Shown piece after piece: positions 14,908 to 24,109 of a stretch of DNA of 64,000 nt. Numbering within the stretch: position 1 is the stretch's first letter; every line of letters begins with the position of its first letter. The stretch covers positions 1,866,001 through 1,930,000 of the forward strand of contig NZ_CP122960.1 in assembly GCF_029854195.1 (NCBI RefSeq), given 5' to 3'. The translations under genes and the position numbers were made by a program. This stretch comes from Amylibacter sp. IMCC11727 (GTDB lineage Bacteria; Pseudomonadota; Alphaproteobacteria; Rhodobacterales; Rhodobacteraceae). Below the pieces are notes generated by a model that saw nothing but the letters and a program-made list of their open reading frames with translations, was not told the origin of the DNA and did no database searches.

Positions 14908-17367
14908 CTACTCCGCAGGTGTCAGCTGACTGATCCCCACCGCGCCCCCACGGGCCAGATCAGGATCGAGCGACATGATGATATATTCTCCGCGCCGCCA
15001 CAGCTGTGCCAGATCATCGTAATGCCGCGACAGGAAATGCCCCGATTGCCCCGTGGAAATGATGTAAACGGAACTGTCTGGATCGGCGAAATCAATGACC
15101 GAACGGAACCCCGCTGCATGCACGTTGGCATAAGGCGCTTCACCCGTTCCACTGGTACGTGCGCGCATCAACGTATGATCCCCGCCTGATGTCTCTTGGC
15201 GAATATTTGTCACCCAAGCCATTAGGGGCACTTTGCCCAAAACCTCATGATCGTGATGCGCCTGATGCGCTTCGCCCCAGCGCCAACTGTCAATCCGATC
15301 TCCGTATAGTTCCGTCAATTCCAATATGGCGGCATCTAGCGAAATGCGGGCCAAATCAGAACAGCTTTCAGGTCGCGTGGATTGTTTAATGTCACACCAT
15401 GAGGCTGCCCCCTCAATGTTGCGGAACACCCGTTCAATAAACACAGGGTCAGGGCGTGGAAAATGTGTTGCCAACGTTGCCAGATCATCGCGGATCAAAC
15501 GGTTTTGCAATTGACGCATCCATGCCGCATAAATCAGGGGCTCTGGAATATGTTCATCCATCTGCCCATTCCACGCCGCCAACAGTTCGAGCGCAATTTC
15601 CCGCTGTCGCTCCACCGTACCCTCTGGGGCCGCTTCCCCCGTGAACCACAGCTCTTTGGCCACCAAAGGCAACAACGCCGTTGCCCCAACAGATCCCGTA
15701 TCAAGCTGCGCCTCGATGAAACTGTCCCGTGTATGCACTTCGCGCTCGTTCATCAAAGAGGATAGCCGCAAATATCGATAGGTATCTCCCCACGAATGGC
15801 TCACATGCCGTGGAAACGGCGCATCCGTGATCTTGTTGTTGGTGTTGGCCACAATCCCACTTGCAGGGTCTTTAGAAGACGGATTGTCATCAAATGGCAA
15901 ATACCCGTCCCAGCGGTTTTCTGGCAACCACCCTTGTGAAGGAAACCGCCCCAACGATGTGTGGCGCGGATCGCGTTTCGCCTGCTTGCCGATCATCTGC
16001 ATCATCACACCGTTCTTATCGGCAAGGGTCACATTCTGGCTCGGCGCTTTGTAAAATGCCATGGCCGCACGGGCCGCAGGGATAGATTTTGCCCGCATCA
16101 TATTAAGCGCAGCCGTCATCGACTGGTCATTGGCGTCCAGCGCCGTCCAACGGATCGACGTCACATGCCCCTTGGGGGTAATGGATTGTAGATCGTAATG
16201 ATCACCCGGAATCACGGGTCCGTTTTCTGTCCAACGCATGGTGATCGTGCGCGGCGCTTGGTCTTTGATGCGGATCAAAACATCTTGTGTTTTGAACGGT
16301 TTGTACCCATCAGGTGTCAGGTACTCTTCTGGATTGTCAGGATTTAACTGCTCCACGTAAACATCCAGATCATCCAAATAGCTGGATGTTAACCCCCAGC
16401 CGAGCGCCTCTGATCGGCCAGACATCACCGCTGGAATTCCTGGAATAGTGCCGCCAATAATACCCCCATCCGGAAAATCCATACGGGCCAGCATCCAGAT
16501 AGACGGCGCAGACAGCCCCAAATGCGGATCATTGGCCAAAATCGGCGCACCCGTTGCACTGCGGCTGCTGGCAGCGGCCCAAGCATTACTCGCCCCAGCC
16601 ATATCGAACGGCTTTACCGGATCAAGACGGTGTTGTGGTGCCATTGCCGCAAAATCGCGTGGTAAGTCATCAAACAAGGCAGCCAATTCAGGCAACGCCA
16701 TTGCCCCTTTGCTCGGCGCGTCTGGCAAAATATCTCGTACCCGCTCTGGCCCGACAGTCAACGTTACTTGCGCACGTACAACTTCGGATCGCAAATGCCC
16801 GGACAATTGCAACGCCATAACCCGTAAAATCGACAAACTGTCTGTTGGGGTCCATGGTTCCAATTCAGGCGAAAACAGGAAAAACTCAGGCGCACCGCGC
16901 CCCAGCGCATCCTTTTGCACCACATTCAACCACGCATTCACACCCGCAGAATACGCCTGCAACGCGGCTTTCACTTCTTCGGTTTGAAACTCGTAAGATG
17001 CGCGTGACAGGGCCACCAAATCCAACCGCCGCACAAAATCGTCAATCTGATAGGTTTCCTCTCCAAACAACTCGCTCAGCCGCCCTTGGGCGGTGCGCCG
17101 CAGCATCGTCATTTGCCACAACCGATCCTGCGCATGCGAAAAGCCAAGACCGAAATATACATCCTTGGCGTCATCTGCAAAAATATGCGGCACATTATTG
17201 GTGTCGCGCACAATTTCCACTGGGCCGTTCAGACCATCCACCACATGATCGCGGTTATAATCAGGCAGCGATTGCGTAGCGAAATAATACACCAGCATCA
17301 GCGCCAGCAAAGCCAATACACCAAGAGCCAAAAAACTGCGAAACAACCAGCGAAAAGCAAACGCCAT
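14908..17367 (-). CDS. Penicillin acylase family protein (Ntn hydrolase)
   Basis: 819 residues. An N-terminal membrane anchor lies near residues 10-31, then the alpha-chain region (DTNNVPHIFADDAKDVYFGLGFSHAQDRLWQM). Ser260 in AGASNAW is the expected N-terminal nucleophile, exposed when the precursor cuts itself; it is followed by GAPILANDPHLGL, as in the family. The start was chosen for GAGG five bases upstream rather than an ATG 18 bases earlier. Members hydrolyse acyl amides, including acyl-homoserine lactones and beta-lactam side chains; the substrate here is unknown. Confidence 0.93.
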   Translation of the reverse strand: MAFAFRWLFRSFLALGVLALLALMLVYYFATQSLPDYNRDHVVDGLNGPVEIVRDTNNVPHIFADDAKDVYFGLGFSHAQDRLWQMTMLRRTAQGRLSELFGEETYQIDDFVRRLDLVALSRASYEFQTEEVKAALQAYSAGVNAWLNVVQKDALGRGAPEFFLFSPELEPWTPTDSLSILRVMALQLSGHLRSEVVRAQVTLTVGPERVRDILPDAPSKGAMALPELAALFDDLPRDFAAMAPQHRLDPVKPFDMAGASNAWAAASSRSATGAPILANDPHLGLSAPSIWMLARMDFPDGGIIGGTIPGIPAVMSGRSEALGWGLTSSYLDDLDVYVEQLNPDNPEEYLTPDGYKPFKTQDVLIRIKDQAPRTITMRWTENGPVIPGDHYDLQSITPKGHVTSIRWTALDANDQSMTAALNMMRAKSIPAARAAMAFYKAPSQNVTLADKNGVMMQMIGKQAKRDPRHTSLGRFPSQGWLPENRWDGYLPFDDNPSSKDPASGIVANTNNKITDAPFPRHVSHSWGDTYRYLRLSSLMNEREVHTRDSFIEAQLDTGSVGATALLPLVAKELWFTGEAAPEGTVERQREIALELLAAWNGQMDEHIPEPLIYAAWMRQLQNRLIRDDLATLATHFPRPDPVFIERVFRNIEGAASWCDIKQSTRPESCSDLARISLDAAILELTELYGDRIDSWRWGEAHQAHHDHEVLGKVPLMAWVTNIRQETSGGDHTLMRARTSGTGEAPYANVHAAGFRSVIDFADPDSSVYIISTGQSGHFLSRHYDDLAQLWRRGEYIIMSLDPDLARGGAVGISQLTPAE

Positions 17368-17482
17368 GCACACCTCAAACGTCAAATGGGGTTCTGAACC
17401 TTGACCCCTTTACCCCAACAGTCCAAACACAGAACAACAGATGAAACCGCGCGGATGTGGCGGATATACAGGAGTTGGAACT

Positions 17483-18346
17483 ATGGCGAAACTAGCATTT
17501 TTGGGAATGGGTGTCATGGGTTACCCAATGGCAGGTCATTTGGCCGCAAAAGGTCACGATGTCACCGTTTACAATCGTACTTTCGCCAAAGCTGAAAGCT
17601 GGAGCACCGAACACGGTGGCACGGCTGCAAAAACGCCCCGCGAAGCAGCGCAAGGCGCTGATATCGTTTTCGCCTGCGTCGGAAATGACGATGATTTGCG
17701 TTCGGTTGTGCTTGGCGATGATGGCGCACTGGCGGGTATGGCCGAGGGCACAATTTTTGTGGATCACACAACCACATCCGCAACCGTTGCCATTGAACTG
17801 GCCGATGTGGCTGCGTCCCAAAAAATTGGCTTTATCGACGCGCCTGTCTCTGGCGGCCAAGCGGGTGCTGAAAACGGCCAACTCACTGTGATGTGTGGGG
17901 GCGATCAAACCACCTATGACCGCGTTGAATCCACGATCAACTGTTTCGCCAAATCCTGCCGTCTGATGGGCGATCAAGGGGCAGGGCAGCTGACCAAAAT
18001 GGTCAATCAAATCTGCATCGCAGGTCTGGTCCAAGGCCTGTCCGAAGGGATGCACTTCGCCCAAAAAGCGGGCCTCGACGGCGAAGCTGTATTGGACGTG
18101 ATCTCCAAAGGCGCGGCAGGCAGTTGGCAAATGGAAAACCGCGGCTCCACAATGCTCAAAGACGAATTTGAATTTGGTTTTGCGGTGGATTGGATGCGCA
18201 AAGACCTGGGCATTGTGCTCGATGAAGCCAATAACAACGGCGCATCTGTGCCTGTCACGGCGCTTGTGGATCAGTTCTATGGCGATGTTCAAAAAATGGG
18301 TGGCGGGCGCTGGGACACTTCCAGCCTGATGCGCCGTTTGAAATAA
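17483..18346 (+). CDS. NAD-dependent 3-hydroxyisobutyrate dehydrogenase family oxidoreductase
   Basis: 287 residues from the ATG with AGGAG upstream. A Rossmann nucleotide-binding motif is at the N-terminus (FLGMGVMGYPMAGHLAAKGHDV). The substrate-binding signature DAPVSGGQAGAENGQLTVMCGG and the catalytic-lysine helix (GAGQLTKMVNQI) are present. Candidates are 3-hydroxyisobutyrate dehydrogenase (valine breakdown), tartronate semialdehyde reductase and GLYR-type reductases; the sequence alone does not decide. A short hairpin (18353-18369) follows the gene without a U-tract. Confidence 0.88.
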   Translation: MAKLAFLGMGVMGYPMAGHLAAKGHDVTVYNRTFAKAESWSTEHGGTAAKTPREAAQGADIVFACVGNDDDLRSVVLGDDGALAGMAEGTIFVDHTTTSATVAIELADVAASQKIGFIDAPVSGGQAGAENGQLTVMCGGDQTTYDRVESTINCFAKSCRLMGDQGAGQLTKMVNQICIAGLVQGLSEGMHFAQKAGLDGEAVLDVISKGAAGSWQMENRGSTMLKDEFEFGFAVDWMRKDLGIVLDEANNNGASVPVTALVDQFYGDVQKMGGGRWDTSSLMRRLK

Positions 18347-18373
18347 ATGTCATTGCTGCGTCGCAGCAAGATG

Positions 18374-18401
18374 TTGACTTTCAAAGGGTTATCTCTATGT
18401 A
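18374..18401 (+). promoter_or_regulatory. Promoter candidate for the RNA helicase gene
   Basis: TTGACT (18374-18379) and TATGTA (18396-18401) are spaced by 16 bases, about 85 bases ahead of the helicase start. Helicase genes of this kind often have long regulatory leaders. Confidence 0.35.
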
Positions 18402-18485
18402 AGGCGGTGAACGGGCCCATATGCCCTCAACCGCGCTGAGCTTTCTTGATTGTATTGCCCTTGCGCACACATGAAAGAGAACCAC

Positions 18486-19862
18486 GTGACGTTCACCGAA
18501 CTCGGCCTTTCAGCGCCGATCCTTAAGACGTTGTCCAACAACGATTATTCCACCCCGACACCGATTCAAGCACAGGCCATTCCCGCCGTATTAGAAGGCC
18601 GCGATATCGTCGGCCTCGCCCAAACAGGCACGGGTAAAACGGCAGCCTTTTCCCTGCCGATCCTGCACCGTCTGTCCGCTAACATCCCAAGCGGTCCGCG
18701 CAAAATCCGTGCGCTGATCCTTGCTCCCACACGCGAACTTGCCACACAAATCAACGATGCCATTTGGACCTATTCCAAGGGGCTGGGTCTGCGATCCGCT
18801 TTCGTGATTGGCGGTGTGCCTATCAAAAAGCAAAAGAAACAGCTGGCTGACGGCGTTGATATCCTAGTGGCCACACCGGGCCGCCTCGAAGATTTGATTG
18901 CTCAAAAGGCGTGTAGCCTCAAAAGCATTGAAACCGTGGTCCTCGATGAAGCCGATCAAATGCTCGACATCGGGTTCATGCCTGCGATCCGTCGTTTGCT
19001 GTCCCAAATGCCAAAGAAACGCCAAACACTGCTGTTCTCGGCCACAATGCCAAAAGAAATCTCATCACTGGCAAACGATTATCTCACGGATCCTGTCCAC
19101 ACGTCCGTGAACGTTGTCTCCAAAACCGCAGATCGCATTGATCAAACCGTGATCCACATGGAAAACGGCGCAAAACCCACCGCGATTTTCAAACTGGTGC
19201 AACAGCATCCAGGCAAACGGGTCATCGTGTTCTGCCGCACCAAACGCGGCTCTGACAAAGTGGCGAAAAAACTCGGCGCTGAGGGCATCGGCGCAGATGC
19301 GATCCACGGCAACAAATCCCAAGGCCAGCGTCAACGCGCCCTTGATGCGTTCCGCAAAGGGGACAAACCCGTGCTGATCGCCACGGACATCGCCGCGCGT
19401 GGCATCGATATTCGCGAAGTCGAAGTCGTCGTAAACTACGATCTGCCCAATGTGCCAGAAGCTTATGTTCACCGCATCGGCCGTACCGCGCGGGCAGGGG
19501 CATCAGGTTTCGCCGTGGCCTTCTGCTCCCCCGAAGAACAGAAACTGCTGCGTGACATTGAAAAAGTCATCAAGATGAAAATCCCTGCCAAAATGGCAGA
19601 TGGTTCCCCTGTGCCAAACGTGCATCGCCCGATTGAACGAACCAAACCGAAAAACAACCGCCGTGGCGGTCGGGGCGGCGCAGTTACAGGCAAAGGTGAA
19701 AAACCCGAAGGCAATCCAAACAAAAAGCCATGGCACAAACGGCGCACGTCAAAACTGGATGCAAACGGCAATATTGTTGCGATTGATCCAAACGCCAAAG
19801 GCCCAAAAGGCAAACGACCCAGACGGCGCAAACCATCTGGGCCGAAAGTGGCGGCGTCCTAG
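18486..19862 (+). CDS. rhlE: DEAD-box ATP-dependent RNA helicase, RhlE type
   Basis: 458 residues. Motifs in order: Q motif (PTPIQAQAIP), Walker A AQTGTGKT, PTREL, TPGR, DEAD box VLDEADQML, SAT, then ARGIDI and HRIGRTARAG. A basic C-terminal tail of about 85 residues (KPKNNRRGGRGG, PKGKRPRRRKPSG) suits RNA binding. I chose the GTG preceded by AAAGAGA (start VTFTELGL, matching RhlE N-termini); an ATG at 18471 lacks a ribosome site. Its role is probably remodelling of RNA in the cold or during ribosome assembly. Confidence 0.93.
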   Translation: MTFTELGLSAPILKTLSNNDYSTPTPIQAQAIPAVLEGRDIVGLAQTGTGKTAAFSLPILHRLSANIPSGPRKIRALILAPTRELATQINDAIWTYSKGLGLRSAFVIGGVPIKKQKKQLADGVDILVATPGRLEDLIAQKACSLKSIETVVLDEADQMLDIGFMPAIRRLLSQMPKKRQTLLFSATMPKEISSLANDYLTDPVHTSVNVVSKTADRIDQTVIHMENGAKPTAIFKLVQQHPGKRVIVFCRTKRGSDKVAKKLGAEGIGADAIHGNKSQGQRQRALDAFRKGDKPVLIATDIAARGIDIREVEVVVNYDLPNVPEAYVHRIGRTARAGASGFAVAFCSPEEQKLLRDIEKVIKMKIPAKMADGSPVPNVHRPIERTKPKNNRRGGRGGAVTGKGEKPEGNPNKKPWHKRRTSKLDANGNIVAIDPNAKGPKGKRPRRRKPSGPKVAAS

Positions 19863-19871
19863 GTCAGAACC

Positions 19872-21206
19872 CTAGTCAGCCGCAGGGAGAACTTCAAACC
19901 GCAGGCCTTTGGCCGTGCGGTTATGAAAACCCTTCCAATGGGTGTGTTCGTCTTTGAACGTGCCATCTTCATTCACCGCCCAAACGCTGTCATTGGCGTT
20001 TGGGGTCAGGTCCAGATACGCTTCCATTTCCGCATCACCGCCCAGATATTTTCCGAGCCACGCCGTGACGAAATGCTGTGCGATATTGTTCATCTTCACC
20101 GTATCCCAAACAGGATCGGCATAATGATCATAGGGGGATAGGCCCCCATCTGCTACTTGCAATGCCTCAGCAGGGGCAGGCATCGGGGCCGCCGCATTGT
20201 GATTGGCATTGTCAAATGTCAGTAGGCTGCGATCCACATTCACTGCACCCTCCCAAATGCTGCGAATACCGGGATTATACCCTGAAACATCATCCACAGA
20301 CCCTGCCACGAACAACATGGGGATTTGCACACTAGCAAGGCCCGCCGCATCCCAAACCCCATAGGTCAACCCCCAAGGCGCAAAGGCAACAGCCGTTTTG
20401 ATCCGTGGATCGGGCAGGGCGTTGTGCGTGTCTGTGCCCGCCACATGAATGTTCAGCGTACCGTGGGGCGCAAATGGCGCTGCCGCAGCACCAGCTGTGA
20501 CACCGCCACCCGCCGTAATCACCGCGCCGTAGCCTCCCATGGAATAGCCAATCAGCGCCGTATTATCCGCATCCACCATCCGGCTCAGGAACCCATCTCC
20601 CGCAGACATGGCAGCCATCTGATCAAGCAGGAACAATTGATCCAGCGATCTGTTCACAAGAGTAGACCCGAAAGCAGCCTGATCCGCATAGGTGCTGTCT
20701 TTGTGATCAAGCGAGGCAACAACATACCCCTTGGACGCGATATTTTCGGCCAAATGGCTCAACAAATATCGGTTCCCTGGATACCCATGACTGATCATCA
20801 CCAGCGGAAATTTCCCCGCATTAGGGGCCGCATCGCGCATGGCCTGCCCTTGCAATTGCACTTGCGTCTTTCCATCGCGCAAGTTCGCCGTCAAAACCGT
20901 ATTGCCCGTCGCATCCGCCGCCGCTGGATACCAAACCTCTACCGTCAATTCGCGATCATACGTCGGCATCGGATCAGGTTTTGGCGCCGCTGGATCAATG
21001 GCCAGAATGTCGATCTGATCTGGATTGGTGATCGTCATCGTGCGAACACCAACTTTATGCGCGCCATAGGCGGCCAATTCCGGCGCATCAGGGCGCTGCG
21101 TATCAATGCGGTTCACGGCGCTACTCCCATGTCCATCTGCTAAAACGGGACTTGCCATAACACTCATACCAAGGGCCAGAGACGTTAATGCCTTGCGTAC
21201 AGTCAT
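19872..21206 (-). CDS. Secreted alpha/beta hydrolase (PAF-acetylhydrolase/dienelactone hydrolase-like)
   Basis: 444 residues from the ATG behind GGGAGGAAT. An N-terminal signal peptide (KALTSLALGMSVMASPVLA) predicts export. The nucleophile elbow is GYSMGG, preceded by the HGYPGNR oxyanion loop. Catalytic Asp and His are probably in GSVDD and NHN. The overall length and N-terminal segment (VGVRTMTI, ELTVEVWYPA) resemble platelet-activating-factor acetylhydrolase-like lipases of bacteria. The physiological ester is unknown. It converges with the RNA helicase gene, leaving only nine bases between stops. Confidence 0.82.
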   Translation of the reverse strand: MTVRKALTSLALGMSVMASPVLADGHGSSAVNRIDTQRPDAPELAAYGAHKVGVRTMTITNPDQIDILAIDPAAPKPDPMPTYDRELTVEVWYPAAADATGNTVLTANLRDGKTQVQLQGQAMRDAAPNAGKFPLVMISHGYPGNRYLLSHLAENIASKGYVVASLDHKDSTYADQAAFGSTLVNRSLDQLFLLDQMAAMSAGDGFLSRMVDADNTALIGYSMGGYGAVITAGGGVTAGAAAAPFAPHGTLNIHVAGTDTHNALPDPRIKTAVAFAPWGLTYGVWDAAGLASVQIPMLFVAGSVDDVSGYNPGIRSIWEGAVNVDRSLLTFDNANHNAAAPMPAPAEALQVADGGLSPYDHYADPVWDTVKMNNIAQHFVTAWLGKYLGGDAEMEAYLDLTPNANDSVWAVNEDGTFKDEHTHWKGFHNRTAKGLRFEVLPAAD

Positions 21207-21356
21207 GTGAATTCCTCCCAAAATTTCATGAATTGCATCAACCCTAGGGGGCAGCCCGCGCAGAGGTCCACCAATTGTTCAAAAAACCCTACGTCGCGGC
21301 CTTTTCGCGGGCCGCGTTTTCACCTATCAGAAACACGAGCTACAAAGGACACTGCC

Positions 21357-22043
21357 ATGCCTCTCGAATTTGATCCCGCCCGTAATCTGAAAATCGCTCC
21401 CTCTATTCTGTCCGCCGATTTTGCCCGCTTGGGCGAAGAAGTCCGCGCGATCGAGGCCGAAGGCTGCGATTGGGTGCATATCGACGTGATGGATGGCCAT
21501 TTTGTCCCCAACATCACCATCGGCCCAGATGTGGTCGCCGCCCTGCGTCCGCACTGCAAAACCGTGATGGATTGCCACCTGATGATTTCCCCCGCGGACC
21601 CGTATCTAGAGGCCTTTGCCAAAGCAGGGGCCGATATCATCACCATCCACGCCGAAGCAGGCCCGCATCTGGATCGTTCACTGCAATACATCCGCTCCTT
21701 GGGCTGCAAGGCAGGGGTAGCGCTGAACCCATCTACACCCGAAAGCGTGATCGAATACTGCCTCGATAAAATCGACCTGATCCTGATCATGACCGTGAAC
21801 CCCGGCTTTGGCGGGCAAAAGTTCCTGCACAACCAACTCCCGAAAATGGAACGCGTGCGTAAAATGATCGGCGACCGTCCCATCTGGCTCGAAATCGACG
21901 GCGGCGTAACCCCCGACACCGCGCCCCTCGCATGGGCCGCTGGCGTGGATGCGATGGTTGCAGGCTCGGCCGTTTTCAAAGGTGGCACGCCCATGCACTA
22001 TGGCGAGAATATGAAGGCCATTCGGAAGGCGTGTGAGGGGTAG
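21357..22043 (+). CDS. rpe: Ribulose-phosphate 3-epimerase
   Basis: 228 residues with the family signatures HIDVMDGHFVPNITIGP, MDCHLMI, MTVNPGFGGQKF and EIDGGV. It interconverts ribulose-5-phosphate and xylulose-5-phosphate in the pentose phosphate pathway. AAAGGAC seven bases upstream supports the start. The stop lies five bases before the next start, so the DUF3885 gene is transcribed with it. Confidence 0.97.
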   Translation: MPLEFDPARNLKIAPSILSADFARLGEEVRAIEAEGCDWVHIDVMDGHFVPNITIGPDVVAALRPHCKTVMDCHLMISPADPYLEAFAKAGADIITIHAEAGPHLDRSLQYIRSLGCKAGVALNPSTPESVIEYCLDKIDLILIMTVNPGFGGQKFLHNQLPKMERVRKMIGDRPIWLEIDGGVTPDTAPLAWAAGVDAMVAGSAVFKGGTPMHYGENMKAIRKACEG

Positions 22044-22047
22044 GCAT

Positions 22048-22689
22048 TTGGTTCAAGAAATTCAGCAAAAATCAGGCTGGCAAGATCGGCTAGAACAAAC
22101 ATTTGGCAGGCATGACTTCCCCAACGGTATGTTCTATGAATTTGACTTTGGACTGCGGTTTGAATTGGGTGGAGAAATTAGCTTTGCTAATCCCATCCGA
22201 CGTTTTCTGCAGGCGCATTCTAGAGCAAATGAAATTGCTCAGTTTGTTTTTAAGCCTTCAAAAGAATTGTATGCCGTTACCGTCTGTTGGGGCAACAAAG
22301 AGGGTACATCCTCAGACCTAAGCCGTTTGGGTGGAATATTCCCAAAATTTAACAAAAATAACTATGACTTTGCTATTGATGAAAGCTCCGAAGAAGTTGG
22401 CGAGGACGTCGATTATTGGTTTTTAAATCAAATTACAGAACCGGAGCAGATTACGGAGCTATTGTGGCTTGATATTGCTTCAGAGATGATGATTATGCCC
22501 GCAGCAGATGGTCATTCCACATTTTTGGTAGATTTCGATAATGCTGTTGCCGTTAATGCGTATGATGATCGCGGTATGGACGTTATTGCTATGAATAAAC
22601 AAAAACTGGCAGGAGCGTATAAAAAGTTCAATGATTGGTTATTGGACTATGATCGAAAAGAAATGGACACGATGTTTCTAAGCGATTAA
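22048..22689 (+). CDS. DUF3885 domain protein, AT-rich
   Basis: 213 residues. DUF3885 hallmarks are visible: FYEFDFGLRFELG near the N-terminus and AYDDRGMDVIAMNKQKL then YKKFNDWLLDYDRKEMD at the C-terminus. I chose the TTG at 22048, seven bases after GAGGGG; a GTG at 22033 overlaps rpe. The codons are much more A/T-rich than those of rpe and the exporter on each side, which suggests recent gain. The 3' end overlaps the convergent LysE gene by four bases. The family function is unknown; members are common in Bacillus as immunity-like or accessory proteins, but that is not evidence here. Confidence 0.72.
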   Translation: MVQEIQQKSGWQDRLEQTFGRHDFPNGMFYEFDFGLRFELGGEISFANPIRRFLQAHSRANEIAQFVFKPSKELYAVTVCWGNKEGTSSDLSRLGGIFPKFNKNNYDFAIDESSEEVGEDVDYWFLNQITEPEQITELLWLDIASEMMIMPAADGHSTFLVDFDNAVAVNAYDDRGMDVIAMNKQKLAGAYKKFNDWLLDYDRKEMDTMFLSD

Positions 22690-23300
22690 TGCGCCCCTAA
22701 ACTCAACACCAACCCAACTGCAATCATCCACATCACGCAGCCTATGATCACATCCAGCACCCGCCACGTGAACGGCGTTTGCATGATCGGCGCCAATATC
22801 CGTGCACCGTACCCAAGACCAAAGAAAAACACAAAAGACGCCAGCACCGCCGCAGCGCCAAAGGCGATCTTTTCATCCCCTTGATATTGCGTGCTGACCG
22901 CTCCGATCAGGGCCAATGTGTCCAGATACACATGCGGGTTCAGCCAGGTAAACGCGAACACAACCCCAAGGGCCGCACGCAATCCCATGCTCTCGCCCGA
23001 CAGCTCCATCGCGTATTCACCGCCCCAGGCTGCCCAAAATCGTAGGCCACCATAAACAAACAAAAACGCAGCACCAGCGAGCGACATAATCAAGGGCAGG
23101 GACGGGATGCGTTCCACCACCACGCCAAATCCCGCAACACCCGCGGTGATCAAAATCGCATCAGATACCGCGCAAAACAAGGCTAGCGGAAACACATGGC
23201 TGCGCAACAACCCTTGGCGCAGGATAAACGCATTTTGCGCGCCAATCGCCAAAATCAGGGAAAACCCCGTGAAAAACCCAGTCGTCGCTGCGCCGATCAT
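22686..23300 (-). CDS. LysE/ArgO family amino-acid exporter
   Basis: 204 residues with about six hydrophobic segments and the family N-terminus GFSLILAIGAQNAFILRQGL plus FAFTWLNPHVYLDTLALIGA. LysE/ArgO members export lysine, arginine or their toxic analogues across the inner membrane. It overlaps the upstream DUF502 gene by four bases (ATGA), so the two are one transcript. The substrate is inferred from the ArgO-like N-terminus only. Confidence 0.9.
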   Translation of the reverse strand: MIGAATTGFFTGFSLILAIGAQNAFILRQGLLRSHVFPLALFCAVSDAILITAGVAGFGVVVERIPSLPLIMSLAGAAFLFVYGGLRFWAAWGGEYAMELSGESMGLRAALGVVFAFTWLNPHVYLDTLALIGAVSTQYQGDEKIAFGAAAVLASFVFFFGLGYGARILAPIMQTPFTWRVLDVIIGCVMWMIAVGLVLSLGAH

Positions 23301-23986
23301 TTTTGATTAATGACCCGTGGTTTGGCTTTACCCGCTGCAATTTCTTCTTTGGTTGGGGGCATCACCAACCCCGCAGAAATCACCAGCTTGGCCGCCGCTT
23401 CCACATCCATATCCAAAATCACCACATCCTGTTTGGGCACAAACAGCAAAAAGCCCGATGTGGGGTTCGGTGTTGTTGGCAAAAACACCGACATCATTTC
23501 CTCTTCGCCTGATTTTGCCAGAACTTCGCCCTTGGTCGCAGTCGAAACAAAAGCAATCGCCCAAATCCCACGGCGCGGATATTCCACCATGCAGGCTTTT
23601 TCAAAGCTGGTGTTGGACTGGTTCAAAACCGTTTCAACAATCTGCTTCACACCGTTGTAAATCGTGCGCACAATCGGCATCCGATCCACAAGACTTTCGA
23701 TGTATTTCAACAGTTGTTTGCCGAAAATACCCTTGGTCAACGACCCCACAACGGTCGTGAACACCAAGAACACAATCACACCATATCCACGCCACCCAGA
23801 CGATGGTTTGTACCCTTCAGGCACCAGCGGCAGCACAGAACTGTCCACAAATCCGATAAACGCCCAGATCATCCAAATCGTCAGCGCCACGGGCAACACG
23901 ATTACGAGCCCAGTTAAAAAATTGCCGCGTAGACGTGAAATCAAACCGGCCTGTTTGCGTTTAGTACGAATAGGTTTCTTAGACAC
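23297..23986 (-). CDS. DUF502 family inner-membrane protein
   Basis: 229 residues. A basic N-terminus is followed by two membrane segments (NFLTGLVIVLPVALTIWMIWAFIGFV and YGVIVFLVFTTVVGSLT), then LVDRMPIVRTIYNGVKQIVETV and FLPTTPNPTSGFLLFVP, the DUF502 signatures. The function of the family is unknown. It is the first gene of a pair with the LysE exporter, and a divergent mechanosensitive channel gene lies 123 bases away. Confidence 0.88.
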   Translation of the reverse strand: MSKKPIRTKRKQAGLISRLRGNFLTGLVIVLPVALTIWMIWAFIGFVDSSVLPLVPEGYKPSSGWRGYGVIVFLVFTTVVGSLTKGIFGKQLLKYIESLVDRMPIVRTIYNGVKQIVETVLNQSNTSFEKACMVEYPRRGIWAIAFVSTATKGEVLAKSGEEEMMSVFLPTTPNPTSGFLLFVPKQDVVILDMDVEAAAKLVISAGLVMPPTKEEIAAGKAKPRVINQK

Positions 23987-24109
23987 GACACATTTCCACT
24001 GCGAAGATTAGGGTTCTCACCTAAGCGATTGGACAAAATCATGCAACGCCATTGCGCATGATCACCGAAGCACTTAACGTTTTTTGTAAGTTACATATAA
24101 GGAATTTCG

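Noticed and set aside
17492..18292. A 266-codon minus-strand frame opposite the hydroxyisobutyrate-dehydrogenase-like gene
   Set aside because: Antisense to a gene with clear Rossmann and catalytic motifs.
20325..21143. A long plus-strand frame opposite the secreted hydrolase
   Set aside because: Antisense to a well-defined gene with signal peptide and GYSMGG motif; composition is that of a mirror frame.
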